64,000 bases of DNA from Fibrobacterota bacterium (GCA_023436145.1 JAEZKP010000104.1:28633-92632), one strand, 5' to 3'. Positions 44,859 to 54,409 are shown, counted from the first letter of the stretch. Translations and numbers: made by a program. The notes: a model not told the origin generated them from the letters alone.

Positions 44859-47132
44859 TTAATTAAGAATATTATTTAATGAATCGAGAGTTTTCAAACG
44901 CTTCTTAGTCCAGATTCTCACAGAATCGACCTGACTATTCCAGGATGAATCATTGATTACCTGTTTGAACCATGAACCATACTGTCTTTTCCCTTCCTCT
45001 GTAAAGCAATCACCCATCGGGTAGGCGCTAAAGTTACGTTGAGCCACGTTATTAAGCGGCTTTTTTATATCATCAATCATCTTTTCTATATTGGCATCTG
45101 CCAGCGTAGTGTTGCGAAGTTCCTGATAGCGGTTTTTAAAGGCACTTTTGAACTCCGGTTGCTTCCACATCATTGTGTGCCAATCTCCACTTCCGGTGCG
45201 GTTATCCAAGACATGCCATCCGGTCTTTTTGGTGGTTTGTGTTGGGAAACCAATTCCCCCGCCGAACTGAACATCAGTGAAATTGCCCAGAGCAAAATTA
45301 TAATCCCATACCGGACCGGCTACAATAGGCATATCCATATCTTTATACATATAATGACTTTTAACCCATGCATCAACATTTCTGGTAATTTCATTTAGCA
45401 CATGTATATTAACAAAGGAATTCATATCCACATATTTTTTCCAATCACCAACCGGTTTTGCATGCAAAGCATTATGAAACTGCTGAATGTAATTGGTAAT
45501 CCAATCAATCTGCTGCTGATTAGGTTCTGAAGGATCAACCAATTCAAGATCACCATAACAGGTAGCGGTTGTATCTACTCTACCCCACATATCGGATGCT
45601 TCAGACATTTTCTTAGCACCAGTACACTCCAATTTTATCATCCCGCTGTCATTTACCATTTGATCGAATTTAAAAATATAGCCACCGGAAAGCTTGGACT
45701 GGTCGGTATCCTCGGGTCTCAACTTTTTCAGATCCAAAGTGTTTTTCCGGTTTTTAATAGGCTGGATAAGATTATAGATGCCTTCATAATCAGCTTTTTC
45801 TACCACCCCATTTTCCTGATTTATAAAAACTTCTGCCCAGCGATATTGGACCGTGGCCAGGCCTACTGCTTTTCCTACTTCAAAAGCGAATACATTTCGT
45901 ATAAGAGAATTGTCAGTACACAGAGAAATCAATGCCCAATCGGAACTACTCGGCATGCCTAAAACCGGATAATCAGCATCATTATTAAAATTATCCCACA
46001 GCTCAATGCGATATGGCATCTGAGCAAACATCATAAGAGATGATTGACCCCGCAGATGGTACCCTGCACGGGTTACCAGAGTCGGCGGATTATGTATAGA
46101 TGCGACCCCGTTCACCGGCTCAAATGTCATGAAAGCCACATCTATAAAGTTGTACTTGTCCTTTGGCTTTCCTTTTCCATAGCCATCCATGATAATAATG
46201 GGAATTTCGGAGGTATAATCAAAATTACAGGCTATATAGATAGCAGTACTGTATTTTCCAGACAGGTTTCCATCCACAAATGCTGCAGCTCTTAATTGAG
46301 TGGTCTGGGTGATACTTACTGGCTCTCCTTCAAACAGAGTTGATGATGAAGTCGGCAACTGACCATCAGTTGTATAACGGATCTTAGCATTCTTGATCTC
46401 TGAACTCATAGTAACCGTCAGAGTGCCTTTAAATGTCTTGCTTGGCTCAGAAAACTTCACATCACCAATCATACCGGGGAACTCATTGGGGGATGCATCA
46501 TTATAAAGCATGATGAAGTTCAGATTAGCAACCAGTTCACTCACAGGTAATTTAACCGTCTGTTTACCTTGTTTGGAGATAACAAGAGTATCAATTGCGA
46601 TAGCAGCTACCTTATCGAAGTTCCGGGGTTTTGAGCTTTTTTGAGCTTGATCATTCCACAACCATTGTGTTCCGCATTTAACCGCTTTTAAGTTTAGTTT
46701 TTTGTCTCCGGAAGTGATTGAAATAATTACAGTTTGAGAATTAACAGATCTGGGAATCAACTCATCCAAAGGGATCCGGTTCTGTTTTTCGACACCGGTT
46801 TTGTTAAGGATTGCTCCATTTATGGAAAAAACGGTAATTGAAGCAGAAGTTAAATTGCCCAGTTCAAGCACTTTCTTCTTTATCCCTATAAAACTTCTGA
46901 TTGTATTTGTGCTGCTACCATTAATTGAAGTGTTACTGCTCAACTGGAAATTTCCGGAGTTATCAGACAAGCAGGAATAACTCAATTTGCTTAATTTTAT
47001 TTGTGCTCCATCGACCGCTTTTCCATCCTGATCTATTACTTTGCCCTTGAGATTAACCTCTTGGGCTTGAATTGGAATAATAAGCCCCGCCACCATTGCA
47101 GCAAATTTGCAGTACTTAAAAAGTTTATTCAT
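44859..47132 (-). CDS. Exported CotH-kinase-like protein, copy 2
   Basis: 757 residues with the same layout as the downstream copy: signal peptide (FAAMVAGLIIPIQA|QEV), regulatory-like fold (LKGKVIDQDGKAVDGAQIKL), chitobiase-like domain (IRYTTDGQLPTSSSTLFEG) and CotH domain (GYHLRGQSSLMMF, PYRIELWDNFNNDADYP, GPVWDYNFALGNFTD). Long stretches are identical between the two, so they arose by tandem duplication. In this copy the segment ahead of PYRIEL reads MMFAQM, with no lysine at all, so ATP binding may be impaired. The C-terminal helix WTKKRLKTLDSL is shared. Each gene has its own terminator. Confidence 0.85.
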   Translation of the reverse strand: MNKLFKYCKFAAMVAGLIIPIQAQEVNLKGKVIDQDGKAVDGAQIKLSKLSYSCLSDNSGNFQLSSNTSINGSSTNTIRSFIGIKKKVLELGNLTSASITVFSINGAILNKTGVEKQNRIPLDELIPRSVNSQTVIISITSGDKKLNLKAVKCGTQWLWNDQAQKSSKPRNFDKVAAIAIDTLVISKQGKQTVKLPVSELVANLNFIMLYNDASPNEFPGMIGDVKFSEPSKTFKGTLTVTMSSEIKNAKIRYTTDGQLPTSSSTLFEGEPVSITQTTQLRAAAFVDGNLSGKYSTAIYIACNFDYTSEIPIIIMDGYGKGKPKDKYNFIDVAFMTFEPVNGVASIHNPPTLVTRAGYHLRGQSSLMMFAQMPYRIELWDNFNNDADYPVLGMPSSSDWALISLCTDNSLIRNVFAFEVGKAVGLATVQYRWAEVFINQENGVVEKADYEGIYNLIQPIKNRKNTLDLKKLRPEDTDQSKLSGGYIFKFDQMVNDSGMIKLECTGAKKMSEASDMWGRVDTTATCYGDLELVDPSEPNQQQIDWITNYIQQFHNALHAKPVGDWKKYVDMNSFVNIHVLNEITRNVDAWVKSHYMYKDMDMPIVAGPVWDYNFALGNFTDVQFGGGIGFPTQTTKKTGWHVLDNRTGSGDWHTMMWKQPEFKSAFKNRYQELRNTTLADANIEKMIDDIKKPLNNVAQRNFSAYPMGDCFTEEGKRQYGSWFKQVINDSSWNSQVDSVRIWTKKRLKTLDSLNNILN

Positions 47133-47235
47133 GTATCACCTCTCCGGAAGGCGGTTAACAATATCAATAAAGACGGGACATTGTAAATAAATACAGCACA
47201 AATTTAACTTATTTAGTTACTCCAGTATTGTATAA

Positions 47236-47716
47236 GGTTCAATATTAAAAGGATTTTACATCGGTTTTAATATCAGAAACATCGGCCCTGATTCCAAAAT
47301 CCCCTTATCAGATAATCCATTGCGATTGGCTACCAATATCAATGCAGCAATCGCCTACACAGATCATTTCAAACTTCTAAACAATAGGATTGTTCTCCTG
47401 AACTGCGAGACAAGGTTGGAAAGAGTATTACTTGGCTCTTTCAAAGAAGAGTTCACCAATCGCAGCTTTAAGCAAAACATCAAAGTATTATTTTTCACCA
47501 GGGACTCGAGGTAGGCATTAAGAATATTGCTGCATTAGAATGGGTTTTCTTTATGATTACTTGTACTTCAGAAGTGAGTTCCACTACGGCTTTGGAGTAA
47601 TTCTTTTCAAGCATATCGGTGTCGATCTTTTCAGAGTTGTCGCCCCGGAATCAGATAACAATCCCAATGGAGAAACGGCCAGTTTGGTATTACAATCTCT
47701 GCATACGAAATTCTAA
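47236..47716 (+). pseudogene. Remnant of a PorV/UPF0164-like outer-membrane protein
   Basis: Two open segments in different frames read as one broken protein end. Segment one (47236-47514) gives GFNIRNIGPDSKIPLSDNP, then LRLATNINAAIAYTD, like the NxGP...DPLP...AGIAY region of PorV-type barrels. Segment two (about 47522-47716, frame shifted by one) gives IRMGFLYDYLYFRSEFHYGF, then GVILFKHIGVDLFRV and a stop, like the LRAGYxYD...GxGxxxxxxxxDxxy ending of the same family. A stop codon and a frameshift lie between, and there is no start or 5' half. PorV homologues help type IX secretion. The assignment is by pattern only. Confidence 0.5.
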
Positions 47717-47784
47717 ACTGGTTTCGAAAATAGGGTTGAACAACCCCTTATAAAGCTATGAACTGCTGCATTCTCTCTTAATTA

Positions 47785-49506
47785 TTAATTTCCTGTCAAT
47801 ATTTTTTCTGCCTCATGTCCTTTAATTAACAGATCACTTTTATGATTTGATTTCAAAGTCAATTTTGTCTGACGGCTTTTACTGCACTGTCTGGCTTTTA
47901 CTGCACTGTCTGGCTTTACTGTACTGTCTGGCTTTACTGTACTATCAGGCTTTACTGTACTATCTGCTTTTTCTGTACTATCATTATTTTGTGCGGTGAG
48001 AGTAACATTTCCAGTCGCAATCATTTTTTGAACAGATTGATATTCATCAACTGTTTCAATTGTTTTAATGAATAATGGGGTAATCCGGTTTTCATAATAT
48101 AAACACAGTAAATCAAAATTGGAATCCGGGATGAAAATCCGGTTTTGCGTAATTCCACCAGCCAAAAGTATTTCGCTGATTCTGAGAGTCCGATTTCTGT
48201 TAAGAGAGTCTGATAGTGATGAGTCACACCAGCAAAGAAGATAATGTTGTTGGTCAGTACTGTTTAGAATAAGAACAATAGAATCCAGAGTTGCACGACT
48301 TGTTTCTGTTAAGTTTTCCGTGGTATCAAAACTTACATTACAGAAGACATTATGGGGAGATTCATTCTGTTGAGGAGAGAGAGGGGATACAGTATCAGGG
48401 CAGCCATCATTATCATTAACAAAGTTAAAAACCTCAGCTTTATCAGCACAGTTATCAACAGAATCCGGTAAGTGGTCGTTATCTGCATCAATTTCAGGAC
48501 AACCGTCATTATCCATGACGCCATCCTTATCTTCCGGGTCATTTATGCAGTTATCAACAGTATCCGGAATACTATCATTATCATTATCCAGATCAGGACA
48601 ACCATCAGCATCCTGGAATTGATCCATATCTTCAGGTGAATCGGGACAAGAGTCCTGGAGATCAGTTATATTATCTTTATCGTTATCCATTTCAGGGCAT
48701 CCATCATTATCTTCAAAACCATCGACATCCTCAGCCTCATTAGGGCATAGGTCCTTTTTGTTGAAGATATCATCTTTATCAGGATCACGATGAGAACGCC
48801 ACTCAGTGCTTAACCCTACTGCTAACTCCACACCGCGCTTTGGATACCACACCGGAGAACCGATTGCTTTATAACCGACTTGCAGTTTAAAACAAGGTAA
48901 TCCAATAGCAAATCCTGCTGTGGATGCTATTTTTTCTGCACCGCCAAGGATGAATCCAACACGGAAAGGGAAAATGCCCCACAAGAAGCCGTTTTCGGCA
49001 CCAAATGAGAATCTTGGTACAAATGTCCGTCCTGGCCAGGGGGCCAGATTCTGTTCATACTCGAATGCAGTATTTACATATTCAGTTAATGCATGCATCT
49101 GTGGTTTTATTTTATTGACAAATTTTAACCGGTATCCAAGGCCGATATTAAGCCTGGTGGATTGCCAGCTGACATGGTGGCTGGTATTAACCAGATGGTC
49201 ATTTTTATCGGGAAGATAACCGCCATGTTGAGGATCAAATACATCTGTTTTTTCATAGAAAACATCAGCTATGGAGAGTTGGGCAGTACGTATGAGAAAC
49301 CTTTTTTCCATTACATTGTTCCAGACCATCGGCCCCAGTCTGCGTAAAGCCACACTGGCCAGACAGTTCTCACCGTAAATAAGAATGCCGGCATTTATGG
49401 AAGCACCGAATCCGGCAAGACGGAAACCATTTTCATAAGGAAAACTGAACTCCCAGTTGTTTTGAAGTCCGGTACCGCTGGCTTTAAGATCCAGATCTGC
49501 ATCCAT
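47785..49506 (-). CDS. Thrombospondin-type-3 / OmpA-like surface protein, 5' end uncertain
   Basis: 573 residues from an ATG at 49506, but there is no signal peptide and the same frame stays open 34 codons further upstream into the end of the preceding gene. Residues 1-235 look like an outer-membrane barrel (FRLAGFGASINAGILIYGEN; NIGLGYRLKFVNKI; GFAIGLPCFKLQVGYKAIG). Then come four calcium-binding thrombospondin type-3 repeats (DNDGCPE, DADGCPD, DNDSIPDTVDNC) at about 237-375, and a degenerate OmpA-like peptidoglycan-binding domain (SLSDSLNRNRTLRISEILLA). The tail holds the 18-bp tandem repeat (DSTVKP units) and ends in an unusual basic stretch created by two one-base expansions. Probably anchors the surface to the cell wall. 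Confidence 0.7.
   Translation of the reverse strand: MDADLDLKASGTGLQNNWEFSFPYENGFRLAGFGASINAGILIYGENCLASVALRRLGPMVWNNVMEKRFLIRTAQLSIADVFYEKTDVFDPQHGGYLPDKNDHLVNTSHHVSWQSTRLNIGLGYRLKFVNKIKPQMHALTEYVNTAFEYEQNLAPWPGRTFVPRFSFGAENGFLWGIFPFRVGFILGGAEKIASTAGFAIGLPCFKLQVGYKAIGSPVWYPKRGVELAVGLSTEWRSHRDPDKDDIFNKKDLCPNEAEDVDGFEDNDGCPEMDNDKDNITDLQDSCPDSPEDMDQFQDADGCPDLDNDNDSIPDTVDNCINDPEDKDGVMDNDGCPEIDADNDHLPDSVDNCADKAEVFNFVNDNDGCPDTVSPLSPQQNESPHNVFCNVSFDTTENLTETSRATLDSIVLILNSTDQQHYLLCWCDSSLSDSLNRNRTLRISEILLAGGITQNRIFIPDSNFDLLCLYYENRITPLFIKTIETVDEYQSVQKMIATGNVTLTAQNNDSTEKADSTVKPDSTVKPDSTVKPDSAVKARQCSKSRQTKLTLKSNHKSDLLIKGHEAEKILTGN
47874..47983 (-). repeat. 18-bp tandem repeat in the 3' end of the TSP3/OmpA-like gene
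   Basis: Six units of the type GACAGTACAGTAAAGCCA, coding DSTVKP. The last two units carry GTAAAAGCC instead of GTAAAGCC (19 bp each), shifting the frame twice. Without those extra bases the frame would end PSDKIDFEIKS at a stop at 47842-47840. Confidence 0.85.
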
Positions 49507-49556
49507 AGTTAAGGACGCACCATCATCAGACAGATGTATGCCACCATCTTTTGTTT

Positions 49557-51263
49557 TCAGGTTAAGATAACCGTGTCCAAGAGGGCGATTTTTAAATTCC
49601 AGTGTACATTAATACCTATTGAGTAATCAGAGCTGTATTTGCCTTCCTTACTTTTTCGATTAACAAATTCCAATCTGTTTCCTGCAGGCAAAACAATCTT
49701 TGTATTAAATGCAAGGGTATCCGGCCAGATGTTTATCAATGAAGCCAATTGCATATCAGCTGTATGCTGTGAATCCGGACAGATTCCAGCGAATTTTTTA
49801 TTCAGTAAAATTGAGCCGTCCTTTTTATTTTTTTTAGCCAGTTCCAGATTCAGATGCATAGAATCTAAAAAACTTCCCGGAGGTAATTCAGTTGTAAATC
49901 GAAGATTCATCTGAACGGATTCAAAACGGAATGATTTTCTCAAAGAATCAAGTATCGCACTATTCCAGTCGAATCCGATTTTTTCTTCGGAAGAGAATGT
50001 GTCAATTAGCGGTTCAGTAAACTCACCGCTTATTTGAATAAACTGAAACCGGCTAGTGATCAGCTTGAAACTTATCAGATCATTTTTATTAAACCTGACC
50101 CAGCGGCCATCTGAAATTGAATTTAACAAGTAGTGGAACTTAAGAATGCTTTTTGCTGAATCAGAGTCCCAGGTGGGGAATATACGTATATTTTTAAGAG
50201 ATATGGATGTGCGAAAATAAGGAACTTCAGGCAATTTAAAGGCTGTGTCACAAATCACTTCACCTGCAAAGGCGCTGCTGTCTTTAATTACATGTAATTG
50301 ACTAATAGATCTTAAATTGTTATTCCTGGCGAAATCCCGATCCCAGGCATGTTCAATTCTACCAGACAATTTCATTTTGAAAGCGCATGGATTTTCTATC
50401 TCGCAGCTTACTGAAGCCTGATCGATATCAAAAAAACCGAGCTTGAAATTCTCAAGCAGTCCCAAAGCCCCACTGAAAGTTTCTGTATAATCAATGAGTG
50501 AATCCAATATAACTGCTTCAGAAACCATGATATTATCCAGATTGAACTTTACCTGCAATCCTTCACTGGCACATAGCTGAGCCCCGGTGGGAATGGTTGC
50601 GGTTATCTTCACTGTAAGTGGATTATGGATACTTTTTCCCTGTATCTCAAAAGGAGCGACAACAGCCGATTTGGCGGAAAGATTTTTCAGTTTTATACTA
50701 CCAATTTCATTTCCCTTGTCCAACATTGTAACTGTAACTTTTTCTATATCAGCATCCTGGGATGTATTCTGGACAGAAATGTTTAAAGGAGGTGAATTTT
50801 GATCTATTGTCACCGATTTGATCCCACTAAGATTTCTGTTCTGTGATTGGGTAAAGGTTACAGGCGAAGGTACTATAACTGTACCGGATAAACCACTTAC
50901 ACCCGGGAATTCAAAGAGGATATTTACCTCTGAGGTATTTTTCAATGTTCTGACCCCAACCTTCTCTTCCATGTAACTTGTATCAGTAGTAATTAAAGGT
51001 CTGCTTATTTCATAATAGATGGAATCCTTTTTAAAGAGAAATACTGTATCAGCGATGGTATCATTTTCACCCATCAATATATCCTGCTCCCCTGGGAAAG
51101 CTTTGTTTATTAAGTCACGGATTTCATATCGTTTATCAGTTACCGGAACTTCCATATGCAATTTCCATTTTACAGGTTCAATATCAGAAGGCAGTGAACA
51201 GAAACAAATCTGCAAAATCAATGAAAGAAAGCACCCGTAACAAAGCTGATTACATAGATTCAT
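49557..51263 (-). CDS. Large exported beta-rich protein, probable front part of a split gene
   Basis: 568 residues from the ATG at 51263 (a TTG at 51284 would add seven). Signal peptide NQLCYGCFLSLILQICFC|S, possibly lipidated since cysteines sit at its end. The body is almost entirely beta-strand-like, low in charge, without enzyme motifs: repeated stretches such as SVSCEIENPCAFKMKLSG and MNLRFTTELPPGSFLDSMHL. It ends in IGINVHWNLKIALLDTVILT. The next gene begins without a signal peptide, its frame overlapping this end by about 50 bp, so the two are probably one protein broken by a one-base change near 49563. I do not recognise a family. Confidence 0.6.
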   Translation of the reverse strand: MNLCNQLCYGCFLSLILQICFCSLPSDIEPVKWKLHMEVPVTDKRYEIRDLINKAFPGEQDILMGENDTIADTVFLFKKDSIYYEISRPLITTDTSYMEEKVGVRTLKNTSEVNILFEFPGVSGLSGTVIVPSPVTFTQSQNRNLSGIKSVTIDQNSPPLNISVQNTSQDADIEKVTVTMLDKGNEIGSIKLKNLSAKSAVVAPFEIQGKSIHNPLTVKITATIPTGAQLCASEGLQVKFNLDNIMVSEAVILDSLIDYTETFSGALGLLENFKLGFFDIDQASVSCEIENPCAFKMKLSGRIEHAWDRDFARNNNLRSISQLHVIKDSSAFAGEVICDTAFKLPEVPYFRTSISLKNIRIFPTWDSDSAKSILKFHYLLNSISDGRWVRFNKNDLISFKLITSRFQFIQISGEFTEPLIDTFSSEEKIGFDWNSAILDSLRKSFRFESVQMNLRFTTELPPGSFLDSMHLNLELAKKNKKDGSILLNKKFAGICPDSQHTADMQLASLINIWPDTLAFNTKIVLPAGNRLEFVNRKSKEGKYSSDYSIGINVHWNLKIALLDTVILT

Positions 51264-51284
51264 ATAAATAAAACAATGTTCCAA

Positions 51285-51593
51285 TAAGTATAATATTCAA
51301 ATCTTTATAATATTTTTCCCCGATGATCATCTTTTATGGAATTTTAGCCAGACAAAATGTGGTTTGCATTATGTTTCCGGAAGAATACCATCTGGTTCTT
51401 TACTTAATTTTCTAAATAAATCCCTTGAAAATACTAGTACTTAATTATCATTTCGATAACTTTAACTAAAATATATCTGGTTAATCATGAGTAAATAACA
51501 TTGTTTCAATTTATAATATTTCCGGTACACACAACTCTTGTGTCATGCCCGTAATTGGGGCGGGTTAAGCATTTTGGAGAACTTGTCCAGTAA
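51285..51593. other. Intergenic region, nothing recognised
   Basis: 309 bp of AT-rich sequence between two leftward surface-protein genes. It presumably carries the promoter of the gene at 49557-51263. No hairpin with a T run, RNA or operator found. Confidence 0.4.
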
Positions 51594-52430
51594 TCAGTAC
51601 ATAGCTGCAAATCCCCTGGACCATCCCAGCACCGGGTGATTAATGATAGAAAAAGCTGCATTTACGGGTGATATTTCTACTAAGATTCCGGCACCTATTA
51701 GAAACGGGTTATTGGCAATAGAAGCTTCCAATGCAAAATATTTCAGAAAACGGTACTGCTCACCAAGTATAAACCTTACTGGATGAGATTCTGAAGGATT
51801 GATTTCGACAACTACTCCCTGTGCACCGAAACGGTTGGATGAAGTGTGAAATCCCGTACTTATGCACAAAGGTGAGTCTACCCCATTCACTTTTCCAGAT
51901 TTTATTGTAATATGATTTAATGATAGTCCAAGAGCTGCGGATCTAAAGGGAATCCAGGCAGAAAACCCACACTCTCCAATGGTATGTATTTTCTCTCTGA
52001 ATCCAAACAATCCGGTCCTTGTCCCCCGGATATCGGTTCCCACTCTCAGAAAGGTAAAAAGGTCTAAAGCTACAGACAGAAATCCGGTTTGTTCATAATA
52101 CATCTCCAGAGCGCTGAAATGAGAGATTGACAGTTTAAATCTGAATTTTTTAATTGTATAATAGACACCACCAAATGCTTTGTAAATTGATTCATCTTTG
52201 AGGTTATCCATTTTATCAAAATAAGAAACTGCCCCGCATGCTAAACCGAATTTCCTGGAATTGTCACAAAATGCTGCTGATATCCAGGGTTGACGCCCTT
52301 GCGCACCGTTTTCCCATAAAATGGTTCCTTGATTCCCCATGGAAAACCCTTGCGGGAATGGCTCCTGAAGGTTTGCTATTGATAGAGAATAAAATAACAA
52401 TACTACAGGGCAGAGATACCTCAACGCCAC
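51594..52430 (-). CDS. Putative outer-membrane protein
   Basis: 278 residues from a GTG at 52430 (AGGGA six bases upstream). Signal peptide LCPVVLLFYSLSIA|NLQEP. The rest is alternating, aromatic and glycine-rich (FGGVYYTIKKFRFKLSISHF; FLSVALDLFTFLRVGTDIRG; YFALEASIANNPFLIGAGIL), consistent with a small barrel of PorV/OmpW-like size, but I cannot assign it. Its start overlaps the end of the lamin-tail gene by 10 bp, so the two are translated together. Confidence 0.65.
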   Translation of the reverse strand: MALRYLCPVVLLFYSLSIANLQEPFPQGFSMGNQGTILWENGAQGRQPWISAAFCDNSRKFGLACGAVSYFDKMDNLKDESIYKAFGGVYYTIKKFRFKLSISHFSALEMYYEQTGFLSVALDLFTFLRVGTDIRGTRTGLFGFREKIHTIGECGFSAWIPFRSAALGLSLNHITIKSGKVNGVDSPLCISTGFHTSSNRFGAQGVVVEINPSESHPVRFILGEQYRFLKYFALEASIANNPFLIGAGILVEISPVNAAFSIINHPVLGWSRGFAAMY

Positions 52431-54145
52431 AATATTCCCTTTTTTCTGAGAAATGTTGATCCTTTTTTGGAAATCAATTCAGCGACCACAAAAAACGGCC
52501 CGCACTGTACAGCTTTTCCATTATCAGCCTTACCATCCCAGAAATATTGTTTCTGAACCGGCCCTTCGAAAGAACGCACTTTTCTACCTTTGAAATCATA
52601 AATGCAAAGTTTAATGGTGGAGGAAGCAGGTACAGTCATTTTTATACTCAGCAGATCATCCTTGCCATCATGATCAGGAGTAAAAGGAACAGGTCCGATC
52701 TCCATCCCGACCTTCGCGGTATTTCTCCAAAAAAGAGCATCATTTGGGAAACTTGGTGTTCCCCCTTTTGTGGATATTACCCAATTCGCAGAATCACATC
52801 CACTGGAAAGGCTATTTACCTTTTCAATTGCCCTGTTCATATTAGCAAACCATGAATACCTGTAACACACCATATCCCTGATTTTCCCATCTGTATCAAA
52901 CAGATAGAGAGTATCGCCATAATTATCAAGTGCATGCCAGGATTGCGGTTCAATTACCGGAGCAATATCCGGATATGCATTCAGCAGCAATTGTTTACTT
53001 TTTGCAATTACCACAAATGTCCCCGGAGCAAGCAGATATTCCCTGTTGATAATAACAGATGAGTCTCCGAAATTTCCGAACTTCCAGCCTTTCAGATTAA
53101 TTGACATTGTGGACACGTTAAACAGTTCAAACCACTCAGATTCAAATTGTGTTCCGAAAGGAAAAACCTCATTGATCTTCAGAGGACTCCTGGGCAGTAG
53201 AATTGCCGACATATCAATTTTCCATTCAGTATCACTTATCACAAACCGGTAATCCACACTATCAACAGGCAAAGAGATTATCAGTTGTGCCCTGTTTTTT
53301 TCCAGTAACAGTGAGCCATGATGAATTGCGGAGCCGCTTTTTTCTAACAACCAGTTTGCATTATTTCCTTGCAAATCAGGGTTGATACAGATACATGAAA
53401 GTGTGCATTGTACCTTTGCCTGAGAGGAAACATAATTACCAAATGTGTACTCCACAATCCAACCGCGCTGTACATTTTCCAGCCACCCGGGAGAAACACC
53501 GTTTACACAATTATCAAACCTTTTGTTTTCAGTTAATAATCTGGTAGCAACAACCGAATACCCCTCCATGTTCCTGGGTTCAGAAAAGGTGATTTTACCA
53601 GAAGTTGGGGATTCTGACTCCAGCGGACTATCAGAGAGAAGACAGATAATTGTTTCAATACGGTTTCTGCTCCCACGATACAAGAGTATCCCGTCATCAT
53701 CTGAAAGTCCATTTCCCAATTCTGTGTCGGCACATCTTAAAAGAATTGTCCTGTTTTTGATCGGTAAAGGGCACCCCTGTTTCTCTACTGCCAATTTATA
53801 ATCAGAATCCAGGATAAGGCCGGTTTGCCCCGGAGCAATATATGCCTGATCAACGATACAGGAATCATGACCGTTTATAGCTACACCGAAAGGTAAAACA
53901 GAATCGGTTTCGTTGCCATCACTTAGAAAAATGTTGCTGAGAAAAAAGGTATCCGTACCGAAATTGGTGAGCTCTATAAATTCATGGCTCATTCCACCAC
54001 ACAGAGCAGACTCAGATCCGTAGGGGTTTCTATATAATTCAGTGATTAAAAGATTCTGGGAAAATACTATACAAGGGTAAAATAGTATTACCAGGTTGAC
54101 GAGAACTGAATGGGACCCGTTCAGTTTACCCGGACCTGCATGCAC
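52421..54145 (-). CDS. Secreted two-lamin-tail protein with FlgD-like C-terminal domain
   Basis: About 574 residues if started at the GTG at 54145 (GAGGG upstream), which places a signal peptide (VLVNLVILFYPCIVFS|Q) near the N-terminus; a TTG at 54217 is the longest possible start and the true one is uncertain. Two lamin-tail domains: LLITELYRNPYGSES with EFIELTNFGTDTFF, and LKINEVFPFGTQFESEWFEL with LKGWKFGNFGDSS. The C-terminus (PVPFTPDHDGKDDLLSIKM; IKLCIYDFKGRKVRSFEG; WDGKADNGKAVQCGPFFVV) is a FlgD-Ig-like domain as found at the end of proteins exported by FCB bacteria. Overlaps the following OM-protein gene. Likely surface-exposed; partner unknown. Confidence 0.75.
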   Translation of the reverse strand: MHAGPGKLNGSHSVLVNLVILFYPCIVFSQNLLITELYRNPYGSESALCGGMSHEFIELTNFGTDTFFLSNIFLSDGNETDSVLPFGVAINGHDSCIVDQAYIAPGQTGLILDSDYKLAVEKQGCPLPIKNRTILLRCADTELGNGLSDDDGILLYRGSRNRIETIICLLSDSPLESESPTSGKITFSEPRNMEGYSVVATRLLTENKRFDNCVNGVSPGWLENVQRGWIVEYTFGNYVSSQAKVQCTLSCICINPDLQGNNANWLLEKSGSAIHHGSLLLEKNRAQLIISLPVDSVDYRFVISDTEWKIDMSAILLPRSPLKINEVFPFGTQFESEWFELFNVSTMSINLKGWKFGNFGDSSVIINREYLLAPGTFVVIAKSKQLLLNAYPDIAPVIEPQSWHALDNYGDTLYLFDTDGKIRDMVCYRYSWFANMNRAIEKVNSLSSGCDSANWVISTKGGTPSFPNDALFWRNTAKVGMEIGPVPFTPDHDGKDDLLSIKMTVPASSTIKLCIYDFKGRKVRSFEGPVQKQYFWDGKADNGKAVQCGPFFVVAELISKKGSTFLRKKGILWR

Positions 54146-54409
54146 GTGGTTTAACCCTCGGTTATTTTTGGGGCGTTTGCTTTCATACAAAATAGAACGG
54201 CTCCATTCCCCAGGCAAGTCCTAATTAAAAACAGACGAAAGAATCTGTCAGTGGGGTTACAAAGCAGCTTTTTGAAGAATCGGGAAGATGGAAAAACCAC
54301 AAACTTTAAAAAAATACACTGAACATTGCTCAATTATGATAGTTTCAGTATTTTATGGTTTTAGGCAATTTCATACTATTAACATACCTGTGCCTGAGAG
54401 GGAGAAAAT

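Noticed and set aside
54146..54217. Longest start (TTG at 54217) of the two-lamin-tail protein
   Set aside because: It puts about 40 polar residues ahead of the signal-type helix, while the GTG at 54145 leaves a normal leader. Kept only as an alternative.
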